Assembly: GCA_902769805.1 (NCBI GenBank)
Contig: CACXQL010000032.1
Location: 1 to 48,158 of the forward strand
Length of the DNA: 48,158 nt
Direction: 5' to 3'
From: an uncultured Prevotellaceae bacterium
GTDB lineage: Bacteria; Bacteroidota; Bacteroidia; Bacteroidales; Bacteroidaceae
A program made the translations under genes and the position numbers. Position 1 is the stretch's first letter. Every line of letters begins with the position of its first letter. Of this stretch, positions 42,149 to 48,158 are shown one piece after another. A model generated the notes under the pieces. That model saw nothing but the letters and a program-made list of their open reading frames with translations. It was not told the origin of the DNA and searched no databases.

Positions 42149-43479
42149 TTTAGCAGATTCTTTTCAGCATGGATAACACGTTCGAAACCGAAGCCGTCCA
42201 TGACCTGTTGCATGAGAACGGAGATACGGTCATTACAGAGATTGCCGATAGAGCCTTCATGAGTATGGTGGATATTCTTATTAGGCTTGAAGGTACCTGC
42301 TTCGATATCCAGTCCCACTTTCTTATAGGCATCACGGAAAGGCATTCCTTCTGCAGCGAGGCGGTTCACTTCCTCAACGGAGAACATCGGGTCGTACATC
42401 GGGTTGTCAAGAATATCGTCGCGTACCTCTATCTTATTAATGATATAGGCAGCCATCTGCAAACAGTCTTTCAGTTCGTCAAAGGCTGGCAAAAAGACTT
42501 CTTTGATGATCTGCAAATCACGGAAATAACCTACAGGGAGGTTGTTCATGATGAGCGTCACCTGTTGAGGCAGTGCCTGTAACTTATTGCATTTCGCACG
42601 AATCAGTTCGAAGACATCAGGATTCTTCTTATGAGGCATGATACTTGAACCTGTAGTACACTCCTTCGGTAACTTCACAAAGGAGAAATTCTGCGAGTTA
42701 AACAGGCAGGCATCGAATGCCATCTTTGCCAATGTACCAGCGATGGTAGCAATAGCAAAACCTACGTTACGCTCCATCTTGCCACGTCCCATCTGAGCAT
42801 ATACCACATTATAGTCCATGGAGTCAAAACCCAACAAGTCCGTCGTCATCTGACGTTTCAAAGGGAACGAAGAGCCATAGCCTGCAGCACTGCCAAGGGG
42901 ATTGCGGTTAGTCATCTTATAGGCAGCCTGCAAGAACAGCATGTCATCGGCAAGAGACTCGGCATAGGCACCAAACCACAAGCCAAAAGAGGAAGGCATC
43001 GCCACCTGTAAGTGAGTATAGCCAGGCATCAACACTTGCTTATATTGTTCGCTCTTGGCTATCAACTCATCGAAGAGCACTTTCACACTGTCAGCTATCT
43101 CCATCAGTTCATGACGGGTGAAGAGCTTCAAGTCAACTAATACCTGGTCATTACGAGAGCGACCCGAGTGAATCTTCTTACCCATGTCACCCAGTTTACG
43201 AGTGAGCATCAGTTCTACCTGTGAATGGACATCCTCGACACCTTCTTCTATCTTGAACTCACCCCGCTCACAAACAGCATGGATATTCTTTAACTCCGCC
43301 AGCAACTGCTTCAACTCATCCGCCTCTAATAGTCCGATAGCCTCCAGCATCGTGATATGTGCCATAGAGCCCAAGACATCATAAGGGGCGAGATAGAGGT
43401 CCATCTCTCTGTCGCGACCAACAGTGAAACGCTCTATCTCCGCATTCACCTCAAAGTTTTTCTCCCAAAGTTTATTCAT
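42145..43479 (-). CDS. argH: Argininosuccinate lyase
   Basis: A 444-residue fumarase-superfamily enzyme that splits argininosuccinate into arginine and fumarate. The signature loop GSSIMPHKKNPD, the HSGRSRNDQV block and GYTHLQVAMPSSFGLW are intact. It complements argB at the other end of the window. Upstream, 47 nt away, is the SRPBCC gene; the linker contains a tandem 14-nt repeat. The Cys4 lipoprotein gene is translationally coupled downstream. Confidence 0.97.
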   Translation of the reverse strand: MNKLWEKNFEVNAEIERFTVGRDREMDLYLAPYDVLGSMAHITMLEAIGLLEADELKQLLAELKNIHAVCERGEFKIEEGVEDVHSQVELMLTRKLGDMGKKIHSGRSRNDQVLVDLKLFTRHELMEIADSVKVLFDELIAKSEQYKQVLMPGYTHLQVAMPSSFGLWFGAYAESLADDMLFLQAAYKMTNRNPLGSAAGYGSSFPLKRQMTTDLLGFDSMDYNVVYAQMGRGKMERNVGFAIATIAGTLAKMAFDACLFNSQNFSFVKLPKECTTGSSIMPHKKNPDVFELIRAKCNKLQALPQQVTLIMNNLPVGYFRDLQIIKEVFLPAFDELKDCLQMAAYIINKIEVRDDILDNPMYDPMFSVEEVNRLAAEGMPFRDAYKKVGLDIEAGTFKPNKNIHHTHEGSIGNLCNDRISVLMQQVMDGFGFERVIHAEKNLLK

Positions 43480-43493
43480 TGTTATTTTTGAAT

Positions 43494-43525
43494 TATAGGA
43501 ACGATAGTGACTATAGGAACGATAG
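43494..43525. repeat. Tandem 14-nt repeat in the argH upstream spacer
   Basis: TATAGGAACGATAG occurs at 43494-43507 and again at 43512-43525, an 18-nt period. It fills most of the 47-bp gap upstream of argH. Confidence 0.7.
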
Positions 43526-43526
43526 A

Positions 43527-43940
43527 TTATACATACGGCACTTGTGCCAACGCATCAGCAATCTTCTCCACACCATCCTGCAAAGGACCACTAACCATAC
43601 CTTTCAGCATAAAGGGGATATCTGCCTTCACTGTCACACGCATCTTACTCGTTGTCTCTGTGACAGGTAACACCTGTATCCACAGGTTGAAGGGCATGGG
43701 TGACTGTTCTGTCTCGAACTTCACGCACTTTCCTTCCTCACGCTCAATGATACGGAGTTTGAGAAGTCCCACAGGATCTACCTTCACTTGTACAGTATCC
43801 TCGTCGAAGGCGAAGTCCGACAACTTATCTTCTGGGACACGGTCGCGCACCTTATCGAGGTTACGCAAGTCACTAATATTACGATACACATCCTCTACAG
43901 GATAGGGAATGGGCTTTACGCTACTTTCAAATTTTGTCAT
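43527..43940 (-). CDS. SRPBCC (START-like) fold protein
   Basis: A 137-residue protein. The N-terminal strand-helix (FESSVKPIPYPVEDVYRNISDL), the central strands with LKLRIIEREEGKCVKFET and the long C-terminal helix LKGMVSGPLQDGVEKIADAL fit the SRPBCC ligand-binding fold common in Bacteroidetes. Ligand unknown. It lies 29 nt after pyrE and 47 nt before argH, in the same presumed operon. Confidence 0.78.
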   Translation of the reverse strand: MTKFESSVKPIPYPVEDVYRNISDLRNLDKVRDRVPEDKLSDFAFDEDTVQVKVDPVGLLKLRIIEREEGKCVKFETEQSPMPFNLWIQVLPVTETTSKMRVTVKADIPFMLKGMVSGPLQDGVEKIADALAQVPYV

Positions 43941-43969
43941 AATCGGATGGGGTTAATAGGGTTGAGAGT

Positions 43970-44605
43970 TTAAATGCCCCACTTGCTTGGGTCTTTACGC
44001 CATTCTTTTAACACTTCAATATCATCGGCTTTGATATAACCTGTCTCAGCAGCCTGTTCCAAAACGGCAGCATAGTCGCTCAAAGTGATGAGTCGTACAT
44101 TAGCAGTCTTAAAGGCCTCCTCAGCAATAGGGAAACCATAAGTGAACGAGGCGACCATACCAATCACCTCTACACCATATTGGCGCAAAGCCTCCACAGC
44201 CTTCAAGCTACTGCCTCCTGTAGAGATTAAGTCTTCTACCACGATGACCTTTGCACCTTTCTTCAGTTCACCCTCAACCTGATTTCCCATACCGTGGTCT
44301 TTGGGTTTCGGACGAACATAAGCGTAAGGCAGTCCCAGTTCATCTGCCACCAATGCACCTTGTGCGATAGCACCTGTTGCCACACCAGCCACAGCCTCTG
44401 CTTCTGGGAAGTTCTCTTGAATAAGATGGCATAGTTCTAACTTCACAAACGAGCGTACTTCCGAGAACCCCAACGTCTTGCGGTTATCAGTATAGATAGG
44501 TGACTTCCAGCCTGAAGCCCATGTAAAAGGCTCGTTAGGCTGTAACTTGATGGCTTTGATATCCATCAGTTTCTGAGCGAAAAGTTTCTTGATTTCCATA
44601 ATCAT
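43970..44605 (-). CDS. pyrE: Orotate phosphoribosyltransferase
   Basis: A 211-residue enzyme that joins orotate and PRPP to form OMP. Family landmarks are KLQPNEPFTWASGWKSPIY, AVAGVATGAIAQGALVAD and the PRPP loop VIVVEDLISTGGSS. The start can be 44605 or 44599 (ATGATTATG); homologues favour the second. Upstream codons of the open frame overlap the TATCTTTG box and are not used. It is the first gene of a group continuing with the SRPBCC gene, argH and the Cys4 lipoprotein. Confidence 0.96.
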   Translation of the reverse strand: MIMEIKKLFAQKLMDIKAIKLQPNEPFTWASGWKSPIYTDNRKTLGFSEVRSFVKLELCHLIQENFPEAEAVAGVATGAIAQGALVADELGLPYAYVRPKPKDHGMGNQVEGELKKGAKVIVVEDLISTGGSSLKAVEALRQYGVEVIGMVASFTYGFPIAEEAFKTANVRLITLSDYAAVLEQAAETGYIKADDIEVLKEWRKDPSKWGI

Positions 44606-44621
44606 ATATTTGTTTGGGGTA

Positions 44622-44629
44622 CAAAGATA
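44622..44629 (-). promoter_or_regulatory. pyrE -7 box
   Basis: TATCTTTG on the minus strand, about 17 nt before the first ATG; the -33 region is weak. Confidence 0.6.
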
Positions 44630-44698
44630 GTGCAAAATTTAGATTAAGCGAAGAAAATGAGAATGTATTTTCATTTTTGAGCGTGAGAAATTGAGAGA

Positions 44699-45397
44699 TT
44701 ATGATTTCGTAAAGCCAAGAGTAAGGACGCTGATGCGGATGCCTGGGATGTCCTTGAGGGTATTGGCACAGGCAATAAGGGTAGCTCCTGTGGTACATAC
44801 ATCATCGACAAGGAGGATATGCTTGTCTTCTAAGCCTTTCGCATCACGCAGTTCAAACATCTCTGCTACGTTCTCCTGACGCTGATGGCGCATGAGGGAG
44901 GTCTGACTCTGGTGGAAATGTTTGCGTTTCAAGGCACAATTCATGACTGGAATGTTGGTTATTTCATGGATGCCACGAGCTATCATCTCACTCTGGTTAT
45001 AGCCTCGCTGACGTTTTCTCTTGGAAGAGAGAGGCACTGGAATGATAACATCCACTCCTGCGAAGTAGTCTGCCATCTGCATCTCCTCTGCCATCATCCT
45101 TCCTATATCCTCTCCAATATCAGGACGGTCTGCATATTTCAGGTCGTAGATTAACTGAGCTGCCTCAGCATGTGGTTCATAGAAGAAGAGAGCAGCAGCT
45201 CGACTGATGGGAGCAAGTCCCCAGAAGAGTTGCGCCATGGGGTTGTCATAAGGTGTAAACTGATAGGTCGTACGAGGCAGATGAAGGTAACACGACGAAC
45301 AGACAGCGCGCTCAGTAATACTCAGTCGTTCCCCACAAATCACGCACTGTCGAGGTGAGATAAGGTCAAGGATTCTAGTCCAAAAACTCGTCTTCAT
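44699..45397 (-). CDS. comF: ComF-family phosphoribosyltransferase-like protein
   Basis: A 232-residue protein. An N-terminal zinc ribbon (CVICGERLSITERAVCSSC) precedes a type I phosphoribosyltransferase fold with IIPVPLSSKRKRQRGYNQSE and the PRPP loop ILLVDDVCTTGATL. ComF proteins act in uptake of transforming DNA and may help hand single strands to recombination proteins. It overlaps recX by 23 bp and completes the prmC-recX-comF group. Confidence 0.95.
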   Translation of the reverse strand: MKTSFWTRILDLISPRQCVICGERLSITERAVCSSCYLHLPRTTYQFTPYDNPMAQLFWGLAPISRAAALFFYEPHAEAAQLIYDLKYADRPDIGEDIGRMMAEEMQMADYFAGVDVIIPVPLSSKRKRQRGYNQSEMIARGIHEITNIPVMNCALKRKHFHQSQTSLMRHQRQENVAEMFELRDAKGLEDKHILLVDDVCTTGATLIACANTLKDIPGIRISVLTLGFTKS

Positions 45398-45854
45398 CTG
45401 TTACGTTGATACATTGTCTGATGATATCCATTGTAAAGCCACGACTCATAGCGAACTTCATGAGCTTGCCATTCAGTTCATAGTCACTGTTCGCCTTTAC
45501 CGACTTGCGCTTCTGTTGCAGCAAGGGGCGAAGGACTGCAATATATTCCTCGTCATCTACCTCATCCAAGACACGTTGACGGATACCTTCATCAATATGT
45601 TTTGCCCATAAAGCCTGTTCCACTTTCCTTCTACCCCATTTGTTATAGCGCACCTTGTCCTTGATAAAGGCACGGGCATAACGCTCGTCATCCACATACC
45701 TTTCCGTCACAAGCCGCTGCATCACACGAGCCTGCGCCTCCTCCGGGAGTTCCCAACGACGCATCTTCTCCTGCATCTCATATTGGCAATGTTCTGCTTG
45801 AGCACAGAGGGCAGCCAGTCGCAAATAGGTTTCTTGTTCAGTAATCTGTTTCAT
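45375..45854 (-). CDS. recX: Regulatory protein RecX
   Basis: A 159-residue helical protein that binds RecA filaments and limits recombination. The RecX repeats are visible as VMQRLVTERYVDDERYARAFIKDKV and the KWGRRKVEQALWAK block. The start overlaps the prmC stop by 4 nt and its end overlaps comF by 23 bp. With comF and the distant comM it gives this window several recombination/competence-linked genes, though no recA is present here. Confidence 0.93.
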   Translation of the reverse strand: MKQITEQETYLRLAALCAQAEHCQYEMQEKMRRWELPEEAQARVMQRLVTERYVDDERYARAFIKDKVRYNKWGRRKVEQALWAKHIDEGIRQRVLDEVDDEEYIAVLRPLLQQKRKSVKANSDYELNGKLMKFAMSRGFTMDIIRQCINVTDEDEFLD

Positions 45855-46693
45855 CGGCGTGCTCTGATAAATCGTTGTTTGCCATATTGGTCGTTCTTGA
45901 TTTCGAGGTCTTGGTACGACATCGCACTTAATAATTCGCGAAGAGGTTCTGCATAAAGGGGATTGATTTCGAAATAGAGCCAGCCATCAGACTTCAATGC
46001 TTTGTTTCCGTATTCCGCAATAGCGCGATAGAACAGCAACGGGTCGTCATCGGGCACGAACAAGGCAGTATGCGGCTCATAGTCGAGGACGTTCTGTTCC
46101 ATTGCTTCGCGTTCCTTATTACATATATAAGGTGGATTACTTATGATGATATCAAATTGAAAATTGAAAATTGAAAATTGAGAATTGAAAGTTGAAAGTT
46201 GAGAATTCAACATATCAACTTGCTCAAAAGACACATGAACATGATGGTTTTTCGCATTCCTACAAGCTACTTCCAACGCTTTCTCCGAGATATCCCATGC
46301 TGTTACTTTTGCTTTAGGGCACTTGGCTGCCAACGTGATGGCAATACAACCGCTGCCTGTTCCAATATCAAGGATGTTGGCTGTTGTTTCTTTTAGAACT
46401 ATCCACCTTACCAACTCTTCTGTTTCTGGTCTGGGAATCAATACTCCTGGCTCCACATCAAACCATTCTCCCATGAACTCCGCTTTCCCCAGAATATATT
46501 GTATTGGTTCGTGTCGCTCTAGTCGTTGGGCGATTTCCTCTAACTCGTCCTGAGGAACATCTGCATCTTTCCCCATCATAACATCACTCCAACTCAGTCC
46601 ATAGCGCACCTCATACACCATACGGGCAATCGCTTTTGCTTCACCCTCACCATAGACCTGCGCTAATCTACGCCACAATGCCTGATAATTCAT
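45851..46693 (-). CDS. prmC: Release factor glutamine methyltransferase
   Basis: A 280-residue enzyme that methylates the GGQ glutamine of peptide chain release factors. Motifs are PIQYILGKAEFMG, VLIPRPETEELV, the SAM loop ILDIGTGSGCIAI and the catalytic SNPPYI. Start 46693 is preferred because the -7 box TACCTTTG (46706-46699) ends 5 nt before it; upstream codons of the open frame lie across the promoter. Between QVDML and the DIIISNPPY strand sits a low-complexity run (NSQLSTFNSQFSIFNFQF) about ten residues longer than in E. coli PrmC. It is encoded by A/T-rich heptamer repeats at 46154-46208. Confidence 0.94.
   Translation of the reverse strand: MNYQALWRRLAQVYGEGEAKAIARMVYEVRYGLSWSDVMMGKDADVPQDELEEIAQRLERHEPIQYILGKAEFMGEWFDVEPGVLIPRPETEELVRWIVLKETTANILDIGTGSGCIAITLAAKCPKAKVTAWDISEKALEVACRNAKNHHVHVSFEQVDMLNSQLSTFNSQFSIFNFQFDIIISNPPYICNKEREAMEQNVLDYEPHTALFVPDDDPLLFYRAIAEYGNKALKSDGWLYFEINPLYAEPLRELLSAMSYQDLEIKNDQYGKQRFIRARR
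46154..46208. repeat. Heptamer-like A/T-rich tandem repeat inside prmC
   Basis: Imperfect copies of AATTGAA repeat about every 7 nt for 55 bp within the coding sequence. Very similar sequence occurs between genes, for example at 41521-41567. Confidence 0.8.
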
Positions 46694-46694
46694 C

Positions 46695-46762
46695 TTTGCA
46701 AAGGTAATAAATAATTGATAATTGACCATTGATATTTCAAAATATTTCCTTACCTTTGCAAA
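46695..46762. promoter_or_regulatory. Divergent prmC/ribD promoters forming a 13-bp inverted repeat
   Basis: TTTGCAAAGGTAA (46695-46707) and TTACCTTTGCAAA (46750-46762) are exact inverted copies; each contains a TACCTTTG -7 box facing outward. Both start codons are only 5 nt past their box, so both mRNAs should be leaderless or nearly so. Confidence 0.75.
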
Positions 46763-46763
46763 T

Positions 46764-47681
46764 ATGAACGACGAGAAATACATGCGCCGCTGTATTCAGT
46801 TGGCAGAGAATGGGATACAAGGGGCACGACCTAATCCGATGGTTGGAGCCGTGATAGTGGTAGACGACCGTATTATCGGCGAAGGGTATCATGTGCGCTG
46901 TGGTGAAGGACATGCAGAAGTGAATGCCTTTGCCTCTGTCAAAGATGAGTCTTTGTTGAAAGATGCTACCATCTATGTCTCCTTAGAGCCTTGTGCACAT
47001 TATGGCAAAACGCCCCCTTGCGCCGATTTGATTATCAAGAAAGGCGTGAAGCGTGTGGTGGTAGGGTGTATCGATCCCTTTGCAGAAGTGAAAGGACGAG
47101 GCATCGAGAGGATTCGCAAGGCTGGTATTGAAGTGGAGGTTGGCGTATTGGAAAAGGAGTGTCAGTGGTTGAATCGTCGTTTTTTCACTTATCATTCCAA
47201 GCATCGCCCATACATTATCTTAAAATGGGCTCAGACAGCCAACGGCTTCATCGACAATCACTTCAAGCCATTGATGATTTCCAACGAACAGACTCAGATG
47301 CTTTCCCATCAACTCCGAGCTGAGGAGGATGCCATCCTTGTGGGACATACCACCTTCGATCGCGACCATCCCTCACTGAATGTTCGTCACTGGCATGGAC
47401 CTAATCCTAAACGAATCGTATTGACACACGACCGTCCCTTGCCTCAACTGATGGACGACCTCTATCAACATGGCATCCAGTCGCTCATTGTCGAAGGTGG
47501 TTGTCAGACACACGAGAGTTTCATCCAAGCAGGACTCTGGGACGAGATACGCATGGAAGTCGCCCCCATCACTGTCTCTGACGGCACTCGCGCCCCCCAA
47601 CTTCCCTCTGATATTCGCCTCTTAAGCAAAAAGGAATATGGGGAGAATACCATGACAATCTTTAGTAAGAAGTCACAATAG
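46764..47681 (+). CDS. ribD: Riboflavin biosynthesis bifunctional deaminase-reductase
   Basis: A 305-residue protein. The N-terminal deaminase domain has the zinc motifs GHAEVNAF and PCAHYGKTPPC; the C-terminal reductase domain has YIILKWAQTANGFID and the SLIVEGGCQTHESF nucleotide-binding turn. It carries out two successive steps after GTP cyclohydrolase II in riboflavin synthesis. Start 46764 gives the family-typical MNDEKYMRRCIQLAENG; upstream in-frame codons lie in the promoter. No FMN riboswitch is visible, and there is no room for one between the -7 box and the ATG. Confidence 0.96.
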   Translation: MNDEKYMRRCIQLAENGIQGARPNPMVGAVIVVDDRIIGEGYHVRCGEGHAEVNAFASVKDESLLKDATIYVSLEPCAHYGKTPPCADLIIKKGVKRVVVGCIDPFAEVKGRGIERIRKAGIEVEVGVLEKECQWLNRRFFTYHSKHRPYIILKWAQTANGFIDNHFKPLMISNEQTQMLSHQLRAEEDAILVGHTTFDRDHPSLNVRHWHGPNPKRIVLTHDRPLPQLMDDLYQHGIQSLIVEGGCQTHESFIQAGLWDEIRMEVAPITVSDGTRAPQLPSDIRLLSKKEYGENTMTIFSKKSQ

Positions 47682-47703
47682 GGGTTGAAGTATACTCATA
47701 CCA

Positions 47704-47721
47704 AGCATTTGAATAAATGCT
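47704..47721. terminator. Small hairpin between convergent ribD and RNase H genes
   Basis: AGCATTT (47704-47710) and AAATGCT (47715-47721) with a 4-nt loop. Poor T tracts on either side make it a weak bidirectional terminator at best. Confidence 0.45.
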
Positions 47722-47725
47722 AAAA

Positions 47726-48158
47726 TTACTTCTTTCTGCCGAAGTCTGCTGGAACTTCGCCCCATTGCTGGGTCTCCCACTTTACGATAGGATTACGCCA
47801 AACGTGCGTATTCAACCATCGCTCAGCACGGAGGATAATCTGAAAGAGTTCTTCTGTCTCTAGGGTACGTTCCAACTTCGTCTTACATTTCCGTTTGTTT
47901 ACCCAGAGAATGGCGTTATAAGAGTCGCTATAGATGGTCTTGTCATACAATCCTTGTTGTTGCATCAAGGCAAGAGCATGGACGATAGCAAGAAACTCTC
48001 CGATATTATTAGTACCCTTCATCGGACCGAAATGGAACACACGAGCCCCTGTAGCAAGATCTATTGCCTGGTATTCCATCGGACCAGGATTACCACTACA
48101 AGCAGCATCCACAGCCCATGCATCTGCCCTCACTTCCATTGGAAGTGGCAAAACAGTA
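47726..48158 (-). CDS. rnhA: RNase HI, C-terminal part (viroplasmin-RNase H type)
   Basis: The gene continues past the right edge; 143 residues are visible, including codons before the first in-window Met. The RNase H core shows the catalytic acidic residues in AVDAACSGNPGP, NNIGEFLAI and YSDSYNAI, and the family C-terminus EVPADFGRKK. The visible start of the domain (LPLPMEVRADAWAVDAACSG) is the linker usually found after an N-terminal viroplasmin RNA-DNA hybrid-binding domain in Bacteroidetes; that domain would lie outside the window. The enzyme removes RNA from RNA-DNA hybrids. Confidence 0.9.
   Translation of the reverse strand, partial: TVLPLPMEVRADAWAVDAACSGNPGPMEYQAIDLATGARVFHFGPMKGTNNIGEFLAIVHALALMQQQGLYDKTIYSDSYNAILWVNKRKCKTKLERTLETEELFQIILRAERWLNTHVWRNPIVKWETQQWGEVPADFGRKK

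Noticed and set aside
46707-46763. FMN riboswitch upstream of ribD
   Set aside because: The -7 box ends 5 nt before the ATG, leaving no leader for an aptamer.

Overview
The window looks like chromosome of a Prevotella-like member of the Bacteroidales. The evidence is family content plus promoter style: type III glutamine synthetase, LL-diaminopimelate aminotransferase, a BspA-like leucine-rich-repeat protein with a Prevotella-type C-terminal module, an RNase H of the Bacteroidetes viroplasmin type, and many matches to the Bacteroidetes promoter TTTG-N19/20-TAnnTTTG. Nothing indicates a phage, plasmid, insertion sequence or CRISPR array. No database search was possible; names rest on motifs and family recall.

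Left part (1-13 kb). An arginine/polyamine group (3' part of speA, a lipoprotein with a zeta-toxin-like P-loop, argB) runs into an ECF sigma gene broken by a frameshift and its anti-sigma-like partner. The visible speA appears to lack the segment that carries the catalytic Cys motif. A hicAB toxin-antitoxin pair with a clear promoter/operator follows. Next comes a roughly 300-nt non-coding region with its own strong promoter, long-range complementary arms and a terminator-like 3' hairpin, directly upstream of a secreted LRR protein and a 42-residue peptide gene. Then come ychF and lgt. On the opposite strand lie a hemolysin-III-family membrane protein gene and, 19 nt downstream, a surface lipoprotein resembling leukocidin-type pore formers.

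Middle (12.5-18.4 kb). A THUMP-like methyltransferase, a GNAT-like protein, topoisomerase IV subunit B (parE) and the ComM/YifB ATPase.

Nitrogen island (18.6-38.3 kb). On the minus strand gltB-gltD-dapF-dapL is followed by glnK/B-amtB-outer-membrane barrel-glnN. Diverging on the plus strand are a second ammonium transporter, pyrG, a PurF-like amidotransferase and asnB. Together they import ammonium, sense nitrogen status (PII), fix ammonium into glutamine and glutamate, and spend the amide nitrogen on CTP, purine precursors and asparagine; the DAP genes draw on glutamate.

Right part (38.3-48.2 kb). A 119-bp inverted-repeat element, a secreted unknown protein, a BASS-type transporter, a HAD hydrolase whose 3' end runs antisense into tRNA-Leu(UAA) and its terminator, a Cys4 lipoprotein coupled to argH, a SRPBCC protein, pyrE, then comF/recX/prmC diverging from ribD, and the 3' part of an RNase H gene.

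A recurring theme is short repetitive spacer sequence (heptamer-like A/T-rich repeats, REP-like palindromes) that fills intergenic gaps and also appears in frame inside conserved genes (prmC, the THUMP-like methyltransferase, the hemolysin-III gene, gltD, pyrG).
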